64,000 nucleotides of DNA from Arctic95D-9 sp035967665 (GCA_035967665.1 JAYWLB010000124.1:1-64000), one strand, 5' to 3'; counted from the first letter of the stretch, positions 34,026 through 43,923 are shown. Numbers and translations: made by a program. Notes: generated from the sequence alone by a model not told the origin.

Positions 34026-35323
34026 AATCGAATCCCATCCCCAACCGGAGAACCTTTCTGCAAAGCAGCTCAGCTCTGATCGCGCTGCCCTTTCTGGAGT
34101 CTTTCGGATTTCGATGCTTTGCTTCAGCCGCCACTCCGGTAGCACCGCCGAAACGTCTCGTCTTTCTCGGCATGGGTTTCGGAGTGACCCGCGATTCCTG
34201 GTTTCCGGATCTGAAAACAACCGGCGCTGATTACGAACTGACACCGGGACTGTCCCCGCTTGCGCGGCACAAAGACGACATCACTGTGATTCAGAATCTC
34301 GCGAACCAGTTCAACAACGAAGCGCACTGGGGGAGTACCTTCTGGCTCACGGGAGCGAACCGATACGCCGAGCCGGGACAGAGTTTTCGCAACAGCATTT
34401 CCGTCGATCAGGTCGCGGCGGAAACTCTGGGAAAAGAAACGCGTTTTTCTTCAATCCAACTCGGCTACCGGGGCGGTGACAATTCAGGGCACGGCCCCGG
34501 ACTTTCACTTTCCTGGAACCGCCAGGGCAAACCCGTCGCAGCGCTCAATACGCCCGTGACCGCATTCCACCGGCTCTTTTCCGATGATTCGACACCGCTC
34601 GGAGAACGGCAGGCGGCCCTGCTGCAGCGACGCAGCGTCCTCGATACGGTCCTCGAAGATGCAAAGTCGACCCGCAAGGGGCTTTCGAAGGCCGACACGG
34701 ACAAGCTGGACGAATACTTTCAATCGATCCGCGAGATCGAGACGCGGCTTTCGAAGGAAGAGGAATGGCTCGATGTCCCGAAACGGAAACCTTCGCAGCC
34801 TTTGAAAGAACCGGGCGAAGGGCTCGAAGGAGTCGAGGAAATGAAAGTGATGTATGATCTCATCCTCGCGGCGATGGAAGTGGATGCCTCGCGGGTTTTC
34901 TCTTACCGCCAGCCACTCGACACGATGATTCGCAGCATGGGATCGACGATTACGGCTCACAACATGAGTCACTACAGCGACGGTCCGCGCAAAGACGTCT
35001 CAGAGCAGCGCGACGCAAAACAGTCGGAGCTTTTCGCTCACTTCATTGACGGAATGAAGTCGATTCAGGAAGCCGACGGGACTTCGCTTTTCGACAACAC
35101 GACATTGACTCTGGGAACGAATATCAATTCGATTCACTACCTCAACAACTGCCCCACGCTGGTGACCGGTGGCGGTTCAGGGATTAAACACGGGCGCCAT
35201 CTCGTGATGAAAGATCCCAAAACCCCGCTCTGCAATTTGTGGCTCAGCCTCCTCAACGGTTCCGGCATCGAGACCGAATCCCACGGGGATTCGACCGGAA
35301 TCATAGACGAACTTTTTGCCTGA
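34022..35323 (+). CDS. DUF1552 protein, Tat-exported
   Basis: 433 residues. The N-terminus has a twin-arginine signal (NRRTFLQSSSALIALPFLESFG). The body carries LVFLGMGFGVTRDSWFP, HWGSTFWLTGA, SSIQLGYRGGDNSGHGPGLSLSW and TLTLGTNINSIHYLNNCPTLVTGGG, the pattern of DUF1552, a family related to sulfatase/alkaline-phosphatase-like DUF1501 proteins and almost always encoded after a DUF1592 protein. Tat export suggests it folds with a cofactor before export. It overlaps the upstream gene by 4 nt. The biochemical role is unknown. It ends 1 nt from the convergent acyltransferase gene. Confidence 0.92.
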   Translation: MKSNPIPNRRTFLQSSSALIALPFLESFGFRCFASAATPVAPPKRLVFLGMGFGVTRDSWFPDLKTTGADYELTPGLSPLARHKDDITVIQNLANQFNNEAHWGSTFWLTGANRYAEPGQSFRNSISVDQVAAETLGKETRFSSIQLGYRGGDNSGHGPGLSLSWNRQGKPVAALNTPVTAFHRLFSDDSTPLGERQAALLQRRSVLDTVLEDAKSTRKGLSKADTDKLDEYFQSIREIETRLSKEEEWLDVPKRKPSQPLKEPGEGLEGVEEMKVMYDLILAAMEVDASRVFSYRQPLDTMIRSMGSTITAHNMSHYSDGPRKDVSEQRDAKQSELFAHFIDGMKSIQEADGTSLFDNTTLTLGTNINSIHYLNNCPTLVTGGGSGIKHGRHLVMKDPKTPLCNLWLSLLNGSGIETESHGDSTGIIDELFA

Positions 35324-35324
35324 G

Positions 35325-36584
35325 TTAACGAGCCAGAAAAATATCCGAATCGTCGGAATCCTCGACCCCGCCTCTTCCGAGAAGCCGGTCGTAGAGGCGA
35401 TGACGCTTCGTATCCGGCTTGAGTGTGATCGACAGAAAATTCGTGCGCTCGCGCTCAATCTCACCTGACGCCGGAATACCGGTACCCATTTCCGAGCACG
35501 TTGAGAGACCGTCTTCACGGTGCCAACGTTCGATACAGCGAATGAAGAGATTCGCGGCCGGCTCAAAACGAGCGTGTTCTTCAGCTTCCGCGCGAAGATA
35601 CTCGTGCCAAACACCATTCATTGCAAAACCGCAGCTGACCGCGAGGATTTCCCCCTCATTGCTGAGGCTGGCTAACTGCATCCCGAGATCGCAATCCTTG
35701 GAGGCTTCTCCTAGCGCGCTGAAGAGCTGAAAATCAAGTTCCGGGAGGTCAGCGCCCTCCGCTTTGCAGCGTGCAAAAAACTCGAATGCATTCGCGAGAT
35801 CATTGACCCGCAATTCACAGCCCCGCAAAACGGTGAGCCGGTCCATCGGGAATTTCTGGTTAAAAAACGCCCCCGCCTGCCGGAGACGAATTTCTCCGGT
35901 TTCACTGAGAGATTCGAGATAGCTCTCACTTCCCCCTTCCAGATGGAAGGAATCACTCCCACCCGCGTCGCGGGCGATGCAGGTCCAACCCTCTTCGTCC
36001 TCGACGAGCCTGCGGACGGCATCGTGAATGAGGCTCTCCTCCCGAACCGATCGAAAGTGAAATTTGTAACCGTTGCGATACTCCCTCACCCAGGTTCCGG
36101 CACGGGCTACGAGTTCCGCGGCAGCAGCCCGATCCTCGGCAACCATGTCGTTGTAGGGACTGATTTCATCGGCAGCGAGATGCAATTTTGCGCCGATACG
36201 GTAGCAGGGCAGAATAGCGACAATCCCCTGCCTGCCCGTCAGCGTGAAAACGAGCATTTCATCGATCCACTCATTCCAGTGATGAAAAAACGCCTGAACC
36301 CATCCGAACGTTTGGTAGGGAGATGCATCGGACTGCATCAGTTGGTTCCAGGAATGCTCGATGCGATCCATCGCACCCATGTCTGAAATGACTTTCAAAT
36401 GCATTGGAACTTCCGCAGAAGGACGCATCGAACCGAATTCGGGCGCGTGATGAAGGCTGGAGTGAGGGCGGCGCGCGAGAACAGGATTTTTTTGATCCGT
36501 CCCCTCAAGGTTAAGGTTTTTCTGCATCGGTTCAGTGTGTTCCGCGGTCTCCCAATCCTCAATGATCGCGGTATTCACCGCCAC
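35325..36584 (-). CDS. GNAT-fold acyltransferase of the BioF2/CelD/FemAB-like group
   Basis: Up to 419 residues. The segment from about residue 61 (MHLKVISDMGAMDRIEHSWNQL...SPYQTFGWVQAFFHHWNEW) through FFARCKAEGADLPELDFQLFSALG and GEILAVSCGFAMNGVWHEYLRAEAEEHARFEPAANLFIRCIE fits the double-GNAT family often seen in exopolysaccharide loci. The reported start is GTG; the first 60 residues look poorly structured, so an internal ATG at 36404 is a good alternative. AT-rich sequence at 36600-36640 could be its promoter. Substrate unknown; acylation of a sugar or amino group is likely. Confidence 0.8.
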   Translation of the reverse strand: MAVNTAIIEDWETAEHTEPMQKNLNLEGTDQKNPVLARRPHSSLHHAPEFGSMRPSAEVPMHLKVISDMGAMDRIEHSWNQLMQSDASPYQTFGWVQAFFHHWNEWIDEMLVFTLTGRQGIVAILPCYRIGAKLHLAADEISPYNDMVAEDRAAAAELVARAGTWVREYRNGYKFHFRSVREESLIHDAVRRLVEDEEGWTCIARDAGGSDSFHLEGGSESYLESLSETGEIRLRQAGAFFNQKFPMDRLTVLRGCELRVNDLANAFEFFARCKAEGADLPELDFQLFSALGEASKDCDLGMQLASLSNEGEILAVSCGFAMNGVWHEYLRAEAEEHARFEPAANLFIRCIERWHREDGLSTCSEMGTGIPASGEIERERTNFLSITLKPDTKRHRLYDRLLGRGGVEDSDDSDIFLAR

Positions 36585-36700
36585 AAAGATATGAAAGATC
36601 CATTATTTTATGGAAATTATAATTTACTGAGCAATTTTGCGCAAGCAGCAAATTTCCGGGAGCGGAGGAAACAAAGATTCCGGCGGCGGAAAAGCAGTCC

Positions 36701-38557
36701 TCAAGGAAGCTTCAAAGGTCCCTCCAAAGCCGGCGAATTCACCGGGCCGGGGTCATTTCCGGCATCCGGTTCGACGACGAGGCTGATGAGCTGATCCCCA
36801 ACGGAAGGGGGCGTTGACTCCGGGGTCACCACTTTGAGCCCGCCTGAGGAAGTAATACGGAAAAGTATCGTTGCGGATTCCCCGTAGACGTCTTCAAAGG
36901 ACTTTAAGGTAAATGCCTCGTTCAAGGCGGTGCGCTTCACGACAGCACCGGATTTTTCACGCTTATCAAACTCTGCAGCGGTCAAAGAGTTGTTACCGAT
37001 AAGGCGACCGTTGTATTCCGTGGACGAGGACTTCCGCTCTGATTCTTCGACGTCTTCCGGCTTGATCTGAAAGACATGCGAAATTCCCAGGGTGTGACCG
37101 AGACTGACACAGGCCAGCGTGTTTACCTGATCATTTGCGGTCGCGGCAACCATGCTGCCGATGCCGACGAGATCGAGTTCCTCTGCCGCAAAATCCGATA
37201 GCACATTCGCATTGACCGCCGGCACCCCCGCCATTCGGGCTTCAGCGGTCGCCGCGTAGTTGGTATCCATCATGAGAACGCGAAAGCCCGCCTCCTGAAT
37301 CACAGAAGCGGCTTCGATCGACCATTTTTTGATACCGATAAAAAGCACGCCCTGAGGATTCTTCGTCGCCAGCCCGAGTTTCCTCGCCACAAATCCCGCA
37401 AGCAAACCGTAGAAAGCAACCGTTCCCACGATGACTGCATACACCACCGGAACGATGCGGGCAGCCTCCTCAGCATAATCAGAATGCTGCGCCGCGAGAT
37501 CGAGGGCGAATACAGAGGAAACCGCTGCTGCCACGATTCCCCGTGGAGCCATCATGGAGAGAAAAACCTTCTCCTTAAAAGTGACATTTTTCAGTCCCAG
37601 GGTGCTGATAAACACCGATGCGGGGCGAATCACAACAATCAAAGCAGCAAGAAAGAGCAGAGCCTCTTTCCACACGAGCTTGAAATCATCGACCCCGATT
37701 CTCCCGCCGAGAACGATAAAGAGACAGGAAATGAGCACTGTCCTGAGCACCTCTTTGAACTCGACGACATGCCGAATCTTCGCCCGGTGCTGATTCGCGA
37801 GACCAATCCCGATGATCGTCACCGTGAGCAATCCCGACTCGTGTTGAATCCAGTTCGAGACCGTAAACAGCGCGAGCCCGACCGTCAGCACGACAACGCT
37901 TTGCAGAAAGTCCGGAACCCAGTGTTTACTGAGAGCAAACGACAACGCCCAGGCTGCGAGATAACCGAGACCAACGCCCACGAGGAGCGTTTTCCCGATA
38001 CCGAGAGCGACCCCGGCCCAGCCCATCTGACCGTGCCCATGACCGAAGAAGACCCCGAAAACGAGGACCGCGAGAATGGCTCCGACCGGATCGATCACGA
38101 TCCCCTCCCATTTCAAAATCGAATTCACAGATCGGCGCGGCTTGATCGTCTTTAGAATAGGTCCGATCACGGTCGGGCCGGTGACAACAACGAGAGCAGC
38201 TACCAACACCGCAACCGGCCAGCTAAACCCGGCGAGGTAGTGCGCCGCGACCGAAGAAAGCCCCCACGAGACCATCGAACCGGGACCCACGAGACGGAAA
38301 ACGGCAGGACCGGCCTCTTTCAATTCTGAAAAGCGCAGCGTTAACCCTCCTTCCAGCAGAATGATCGCAACCGACAGGGAAACGAGGGCAAAGAGCGTTT
38401 CCACCTCGATGATCTGAGTTTGATCATAAAGCATTCCCGCTCCGAATCCGAATGCGAGGAGGAGAAGAATCGAGGGAAGCTTCAGTTTCCAGGCAAGCCA
38501 TTGAGCACTGATCCCGAGTGCGAGCACTGACGTAAAATAAAAGAGGCGTTCGTCCAT
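36701..38557 (-). CDS. CPA1-type Na+(K+)/H+ antiporter with C-terminal TrkA-N domain
   Basis: 618 residues. About 12 transmembrane helices (residues 1-390) with GPTVIGPILKTIKPRR and the motif GIVIDPVGAILAVLVFG, which carries the ion-binding Asp, and MAPRGIVAAAVSSVFAL. The cytoplasmic C-terminus (about 400-520) is a Rossmann-like TrkA-N domain (ILMMDTNYAATAEARMAGVPAVNANVLSD), then an RCK-C-like tail. It exchanges monovalent cations for protons in pH and salt balance; the nucleotide-binding domain suggests gating by NAD(H) or another ligand. It is divergent from the MscS gene, which fits shared osmotic control. Confidence 0.92.
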   Translation of the reverse strand: MDERLFYFTSVLALGISAQWLAWKLKLPSILLLLAFGFGAGMLYDQTQIIEVETLFALVSLSVAIILLEGGLTLRFSELKEAGPAVFRLVGPGSMVSWGLSSVAAHYLAGFSWPVAVLVAALVVVTGPTVIGPILKTIKPRRSVNSILKWEGIVIDPVGAILAVLVFGVFFGHGHGQMGWAGVALGIGKTLLVGVGLGYLAAWALSFALSKHWVPDFLQSVVVLTVGLALFTVSNWIQHESGLLTVTIIGIGLANQHRAKIRHVVEFKEVLRTVLISCLFIVLGGRIGVDDFKLVWKEALLFLAALIVVIRPASVFISTLGLKNVTFKEKVFLSMMAPRGIVAAAVSSVFALDLAAQHSDYAEEAARIVPVVYAVIVGTVAFYGLLAGFVARKLGLATKNPQGVLFIGIKKWSIEAASVIQEAGFRVLMMDTNYAATAEARMAGVPAVNANVLSDFAAEELDLVGIGSMVAATANDQVNTLACVSLGHTLGISHVFQIKPEDVEESERKSSSTEYNGRLIGNNSLTAAEFDKREKSGAVVKRTALNEAFTLKSFEDVYGESATILFRITSSGGLKVVTPESTPPSVGDQLISLVVEPDAGNDPGPVNSPALEGPLKLP

Positions 38558-38597
38558 TTGGAGGGGAGGTGGGGGTAAGGTCTACAAAATCAAATTT

Positions 38598-40445
38598 ATG
38601 ATCAGGACTAACGGGGAAACAACTCTCTACACTGGCATGAATTGCGGTTCAATGAGAAGATACGTCATGCAACCTCCTTTGGTATCAGTGAAAATGGCAA
38701 TCATCCCTGCCTGCCTCTTGTTTCTTTTTCACTGTCCAGCGACCGGGCAGAATCAAGCCACCCCCGTCGTTGCTGAATCGACAGAAGCCGCCCCGCCGGA
38801 AAAGGAGAACGTGCCGGAGGAACCTTCGGACGCTGAAAAGTCAGTCGATGCACTCTCCTCAGTTCTTGAATCGATCAAGACCAACCAGAACCGAATCAAG
38901 GAACTCAACAGCGCTCTCGCCAAAGCGCCCGAAGTGGAAAAGGAAGCGATAAACAAACAGATCCGTGATCTCACCGCCGTTAAAACTGAGCTGAAATCAG
39001 ACTTTGAAGCGATCGCCACGGGCATCGACACGACCGAGTATGATCAATCGACCGAAGAAACCTTTGTGCTCGGGGATGAACTCGACAGCATTCTCGAACC
39101 CATCATTGCCGAGTTAAAAGATCTCACCGAGAAGCCCCGCGAAATCGAAGCTCTGCGAAGCGATCTCGCCAGCTGGCAAAAACGACTCACCACCACTGAA
39201 ACAGCGCTCGTCAACTTGAGCGGTATCCCTTCAAACACAGAGGGAGAGCTCCGGACCAATCTCGCTGAAACCCGGCAAAAATGGACCGAGCGGAAAAACC
39301 AGGCCGAAAACCGGATTCAGGCGATCACTTATCAGCTCGAGCAGGCCGAACGAAACAAGCCTTCATTCCTCACCACGATCAGCGAAGGCTTTCGGGGATT
39401 CTTTCGCAGCCGCGGACAGAACTTCCTCCTTTGCTTCGTTGTCTTTTTCCTGACCTATTTTCTGTTCCGCTTTCTACACCAGCGACTCGACCGGCTCGCG
39501 CCCTGGCGCAGGAAAGGAAAACGCCCCTTCTACATTCGCCTCATCGATGTGGGGCTGAACGTCTTTTCACTGATCGGAGCGGTCATCGCATCTCTCATCG
39601 TCCTCTATGCGACCGGCGACTGGGTCCTCATGGGTCTCGCGATCATCATTCTCGTCGGCGTTATTCTCGCCGCGAAAAACAGTCTCCCGAAATTCTACGA
39701 CCACGCGCGAATCCTCCTCAATCTCGGGGAAGTGCGCGAGGGGGAAAGAGTGATTGTAAACGGGCTGCCATGGCGGGTCGAACGGTTGAGTTTTTATTCA
39801 ATATTAATCAACGATCATCTCCGCGGAGGACTCCTCAGATTGCCGGTTCGAGCCCTCGCCGATTGTATCTCAAGGCCCATCAGCGAAGAGGGCGAAATGT
39901 GGTTTCCCTGCCACGAAGGGGATTGGGTCGAGCTCCCCGACGAAGGACGCGGACGCGTCATCGCGCAAACGCCTGAATACGTTCAACTCGTAAAACTCGG
40001 CGGGGCGAAGATTACCATCCCCACCACTGATTTCCTCGCGAAAGCCCCGAAGAACCTTTCCCAGAATTTCCGAATCAAATCGACTTTCGGAATTGATTAC
40101 AAACATCAAGCCGACTGCACCGGCAAAATCCCCGAGATCCTCTGGGCGTATATCACCAAAGGAATCTACACGCTACTCGAAGACAATGATTCCCTGCTCA
40201 GCCTGAAAGTGGAATTCGCCAGCGCCGGTGCCTCCTCTCTCGACTACGAGATCATCGCTGACTTTGACGGAATCCACGCACCCAGATACGAAGCACTCAG
40301 CCGTGCCATGCAACGACTCGCGGTTGAGTGCTGCAATGAAAACGGCTGGGAGATTCCCTTCACTCAGATCACTTTGCACAACGCTTACCCCGGAGCCGAT
40401 GAGCCGGAAGAAACAGAGCTGCCCACCCGGCCAAAACTTCCGTGA
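38598..40445 (+). CDS. Mechanosensitive channel of the MscS family with periplasmic coiled-coil domain
   Basis: Up to 615 residues. A signal peptide begins at residue 33 (MAIIPACLLFLFHCPATGQ), so the ATG at 38694 is a likely true start. Residues about 50-250 are charged and heptad-rich (coiled coil), followed by three hydrophobic helices (about 275-360) and the MscS pore-lining and beta-domain region GVILAAKNSLPKFYDHARILLNLGEVREGERVIVNGLPWRVERL. The C-terminal alpha/beta cage domain ends LPTRPKLP. It should release solutes on hypo-osmotic shock. Divergent from the antiporter gene with only 40 nt between the outer starts. Confidence 0.9.
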   Translation: MIRTNGETTLYTGMNCGSMRRYVMQPPLVSVKMAIIPACLLFLFHCPATGQNQATPVVAESTEAAPPEKENVPEEPSDAEKSVDALSSVLESIKTNQNRIKELNSALAKAPEVEKEAINKQIRDLTAVKTELKSDFEAIATGIDTTEYDQSTEETFVLGDELDSILEPIIAELKDLTEKPREIEALRSDLASWQKRLTTTETALVNLSGIPSNTEGELRTNLAETRQKWTERKNQAENRIQAITYQLEQAERNKPSFLTTISEGFRGFFRSRGQNFLLCFVVFFLTYFLFRFLHQRLDRLAPWRRKGKRPFYIRLIDVGLNVFSLIGAVIASLIVLYATGDWVLMGLAIIILVGVILAAKNSLPKFYDHARILLNLGEVREGERVIVNGLPWRVERLSFYSILINDHLRGGLLRLPVRALADCISRPISEEGEMWFPCHEGDWVELPDEGRGRVIAQTPEYVQLVKLGGAKITIPTTDFLAKAPKNLSQNFRIKSTFGIDYKHQADCTGKIPEILWAYITKGIYTLLEDNDSLLSLKVEFASAGASSLDYEIIADFDGIHAPRYEALSRAMQRLAVECCNENGWEIPFTQITLHNAYPGADEPEETELPTRPKLP

Positions 40446-40515
40446 TCCTTTCCCGACACGGACATGATCGACTAAAATTATCCGAATTTTCACACGAAGA
40501 GGCAGTTCGATAACG

Positions 40516-40543
40516 TTGACTTTCGTATCCAGAACCCTACACT
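40516..40543 (+). promoter_or_regulatory. Candidate sigma-70 promoter of the HtrA-like gene
   Basis: TTGACT (40516-40521), 16-nt spacer, TACACT (40538-40543): five and four matches of six to consensus. It lies 60 nt before the ATG at 40603, in the gap after the MscS gene. An AAAATT/AATTTT inverted repeat just upstream (40474-40490) may end the MscS transcript. Confidence 0.45.
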
Positions 40544-40602
40544 TCCCCCCTCCTCAATAGCGGTCCGCTGTGGCCCCAACGGGGAATTTTTACAGAATTT
40601 AT

Positions 40603-42357
40603 ATGAAAGCCCTCAATCCTTTCTTTTTCCGCTCAACATTGATCGTGAGCCTGCTTCTAGCCGCAAACACCGCATCTGTTTTGGCCCAGACGACATCCGC
40701 TCCCGCTCCCGGCCCGAGACTCGCCCCTGCGACTGAAACACCTGTCCTCGTTCCGGGCCCTATCACCCCGCCGACAGCCCCTTCAGCGGATGTTACGATT
40801 CCCGAATCACAGCAGGCGGACATCTCTGAAATCGACTTCGATGCCATCGTGCGGGTCGAAGTGGACACGAAACAGCCAAACTTCCGCGTCCCATGGAATA
40901 TCGGCGGAATGGGAAGCGGCAACGGAACCGGCTTTCTCATTGGACCGAACCGCTTCCTCACCAACGCACACGTCGTCAGCAACAGCCGCCTCATCTACAT
41001 CAAGAAAGTGAGCGACCCGAAACCATACAAAGCCCGCGTCGTCAATGTCGCTCACGATTGCGACCTCGCCCTTCTCGAACTGGAGTCGGATACTGAGTTT
41101 GACTCCGCTTTCAAAGATCTCACCCCTCTTTATATAGGAGGACTTCCAAAACTGAACACCACCGTCGTTGCCGTTGGATACCCCATCGGTGGTGAGCGGA
41201 TCTCGGTAACGCGGGGCGTTGTCTCACGAATCGACTTCCGGGCCTACAGCCACTCAAGCGTCGACAATCACCTCGCGATCCAGGTCGATGCCGCAATCAA
41301 CCCCGGAAACTCCGGTGGACCCGTCCTGCAAAACAACCAGGTCGTCGGCGTTGCCTTCCAGGGCTACTCCGGCTCCGTCGCGCAGAATACCGGCTACATG
41401 ATTCCCGTTCCGGTGATTGAACGGTTTCTCAAAGATGTCGAGGACGGCAGCTACGATCACTACGTCGATATCGCAACGAGCCTTCTCAACATTCTCAACC
41501 CCGCCCAGCGACGCGCTCTCGGACTCCCCAATGACGGCATCGGCGTGATGGTCGCAGTCGCAGACGCTTCCGGTTCCGCCGGGGGCATCCTTGAAACCAA
41601 AGACGTCCTTCTTTCGATCGATGGACACCCGATCGCTTCCGACGGCTTTATCGAAATCGAAGGCGAGCGCGTTGACCTCAACGAAGTCATCGAGCGCAAA
41701 TTTGCCGGGGACACCGTCGACCTTGAAATCTGGAGAGACGGCAGCCGCAAGGAGATCGTCCTCGAACTCAAGCGCTTCATCCCCTACCTCATTCAGGCGA
41801 GCCAGTATGACAAGCTCCCTAACTTTGTCCTCTACGCCGGGCTCCAGTTTCAACCACTGGATCGCAACATGATGGCGGCCCACTCGGTCACAGACCTCGA
41901 GACCCGCTATTTTTACAACTACTACAGCCAGGACGAACTCTACCGCGAGCGACCCCAGGTCATCGCCCTAACCGAAGTGCTCCCCGACACCACTAACACA
42001 CACCTTCAGCCATACGTGCACAAGGTCGTGGACGAGATCAACGGTAAGAAGATCCGCCTCCTCCAGGATGTCTTCGACGCATTCCACGGCGATTTTCACG
42101 AAGAAGGTCACGAGGACTACCACGTCGTCCGCCTCATCGGCGAAGGGCGCCCCCTCGTTCTGAAGCGCAAAGAATCCGCAATCGCCCACGAGCGGGTCAA
42201 AGCGAAATACAACGTTGGCTTCGACCATTTCATTGAGGAACCCGAAATCCTTCAGCTCAAGGATCTCTTCGACGAGGACGGCGAAGAAATTAATCCGGAA
42301 AAGGAAGAAGAGGAAACACCGGCTGCCGAAGTCGAAGAGGAAAAGAAAGCCGCCTGA
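40603..42357 (+). CDS. HtrA/DegP-like trypsin-fold serine protease with PDZ domain
   Basis: 584 residues from the ATG at 40603, which gives a signal peptide (MKALNPFFFRSTLIVSLLLAANTASVLA); the GTG 33 nt earlier only adds unlikely residues. Catalytic triad visible: H123 in FLTNAHVV, D154 in HDCDLALLE, S237 in NPGNSGGP. A PDZ-like region follows (about 295-390: GIGVMVAVADASGSAGGILETKDVLLSIDGHPIASDG). The C-terminal domain (about 400-545) is long and ends in a Glu-rich low-complexity tail. Likely periplasmic protein quality control or regulated proteolysis. The next gene, 53 nt downstream, encodes a paralogue lacking catalytic residues. Confidence 0.92.
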   Translation: MKALNPFFFRSTLIVSLLLAANTASVLAQTTSAPAPGPRLAPATETPVLVPGPITPPTAPSADVTIPESQQADISEIDFDAIVRVEVDTKQPNFRVPWNIGGMGSGNGTGFLIGPNRFLTNAHVVSNSRLIYIKKVSDPKPYKARVVNVAHDCDLALLELESDTEFDSAFKDLTPLYIGGLPKLNTTVVAVGYPIGGERISVTRGVVSRIDFRAYSHSSVDNHLAIQVDAAINPGNSGGPVLQNNQVVGVAFQGYSGSVAQNTGYMIPVPVIERFLKDVEDGSYDHYVDIATSLLNILNPAQRRALGLPNDGIGVMVAVADASGSAGGILETKDVLLSIDGHPIASDGFIEIEGERVDLNEVIERKFAGDTVDLEIWRDGSRKEIVLELKRFIPYLIQASQYDKLPNFVLYAGLQFQPLDRNMMAAHSVTDLETRYFYNYYSQDELYRERPQVIALTEVLPDTTNTHLQPYVHKVVDEINGKKIRLLQDVFDAFHGDFHEEGHEDYHVVRLIGEGRPLVLKRKESAIAHERVKAKYNVGFDHFIEEPEILQLKDLFDEDGEEINPEKEEEETPAAEVEEEKKAA

Positions 42358-42410
42358 TCCAATCGTCAAAATTATCCGGCACCCCAATTAACGTCACTAC
42401 CATTTTTGCC

Positions 42411-43895
42411 ATGTCTTTTACCAAAATCCTTCTCGTAACGGTTTTCTGCTTCGGTCTCAGCGCCCCTTCCCTGAGCGCACAGGATTCGTCCCCGGAAAAC
42501 TCCATCGTTCGCGTCAACGCGACGCTCCAGAGCTACAGCTTCCTCCGCCCCTGGGAAAAAGGAGCGCCAACCCCGAGACGCGGACTCGGAGCTCTTCTGA
42601 GCGACAATCGCGTCCTCATCACTGCTGAAATGTGCGTCAACTCGACCTTCCTCGAACTGGAGCACCCCTCAAGCGGCGCACGGGTTCCCGCAAAAATCGC
42701 GGGAATGGACTACGAAGCCAATCTCGCCGTTCTCGAGCCGGCCAATTCCGACACCGACGTCTTCAAAGGACTCACCCCGCTCGAACTGGGAAGCTCGACC
42801 AAGGCAGGAGACAAACTCGATGTCTGGCAGATTGAGGACAACGGGGACGGCGTCTCCACCGAAGTCGAAGTGCTGCGCGTTACCGTCGGCCGCTACTTCA
42901 TTCCCGACTCCGTTTTCATGATGTATCAGGTCAAAGGCTCGCTTCAGTCTCGCGTCAACAGCTTCACCCTGCCTGTCATCAAAGGAGGCAAACTTGCCGG
43001 AATGCTCCTCAGCTACTCATCGAAAGAACAAACCGCGAACATTCTTCCAACCCCTATCATCGAGAAATTTCTCGCCGACCTCGAAGACGGCGATTACAAA
43101 GGATTTCCCAATCTCGGAATCAGCTTCTCGCAGACACTTGACGAGACACTGCGCGACTTTGTCGGAATCAAAGGCAAAGACGGCGGCATTTTCGTGAGAA
43201 ACATTGCCAAAGAAGGTTCCGCCGACAAGGCGGGCATCAAAAAGGGAGACGTCATTCTCTCGATTGATGGCCACCCCATTGATTCACGCGGCAACTACGA
43301 ACACGCCGAATACGGAAAGCTCAGCTTTTCCCATATCGTGAGAGGAGACGCCCAGACCGGTGACGTCGTCAAAGTCGAAGTGATTCGCGACGGCGAGCCC
43401 ATGAGCATTGACGTCGAGCTCGCCAGGAAACTGCCCGAAAACTACCTCATCGATCCCTACATGTTTGACCGGGGGCCGAAATACCTCATTTTCGGTGGTC
43501 TCATCTTTCAGGAACTCACCCTTCCGTATCTTCAGAGCTGGGGCGATGAATGGCCCAACCGGGCCCCGTTCAAACTCGTCCACGCGAACGCCAATCCGGA
43601 GCCGTTTGAAGAGGAGGGCCGCGAAAAGCTCGTCTTCCTCAGCAATGTCCTCAAGACCCCAAGCACCCTCGGCTATGAAAGCATCAACTCAGCGATCATC
43701 ACGGATGTGAACGGGCAAACCGTCAAAAACATCAAGGATCTCGCGAGAGCGATTTCAACCCCGCCAGCAGACGGGATTCACGTGATCGAGTTCAGCGATT
43801 TCCCGAAAATTATCTACGTCGATGACCGCGCCTCCAAAGTGGTGAACCAGCAACTTACCAACTACGGCATCGGACAGCTCCAGAGGCTCGAATAA
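42411..43895 (+). CDS. Catalytically dead HtrA-like pseudoprotease with PDZ domain
   Basis: 494 residues with signal peptide (MSFTKILLVTVFCFGLSAPSLSA). It aligns with the active protease upstream along its whole length: RPWEKGAPTPRRGLGALLSDNRVLITAEMCVNS corresponds to the GTGFLIGPNRFLTNAHVVSNS region. The catalytic His position holds E73, the Asp position N104, and GNSGGP is replaced by VNSFTLP (S184 may remain, but the oxyanion glycines are gone). The PDZ domain is well kept (GGIFVRNIAKEGSADKAGIKKGDVILSIDGHPIDSRG). It probably binds substrate or regulates its active partner. Co-transcription is likely. Confidence 0.88.
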   Translation: MSFTKILLVTVFCFGLSAPSLSAQDSSPENSIVRVNATLQSYSFLRPWEKGAPTPRRGLGALLSDNRVLITAEMCVNSTFLELEHPSSGARVPAKIAGMDYEANLAVLEPANSDTDVFKGLTPLELGSSTKAGDKLDVWQIEDNGDGVSTEVEVLRVTVGRYFIPDSVFMMYQVKGSLQSRVNSFTLPVIKGGKLAGMLLSYSSKEQTANILPTPIIEKFLADLEDGDYKGFPNLGISFSQTLDETLRDFVGIKGKDGGIFVRNIAKEGSADKAGIKKGDVILSIDGHPIDSRGNYEHAEYGKLSFSHIVRGDAQTGDVVKVEVIRDGEPMSIDVELARKLPENYLIDPYMFDRGPKYLIFGGLIFQELTLPYLQSWGDEWPNRAPFKLVHANANPEPFEEEGREKLVFLSNVLKTPSTLGYESINSAIITDVNGQTVKNIKDLARAISTPPADGIHVIEFSDFPKIIYVDDRASKVVNQQLTNYGIGQLQRLE

Positions 43896-43923
43896 TCTCT
43901 GAAAACTCATTGCATAAGTCTCG

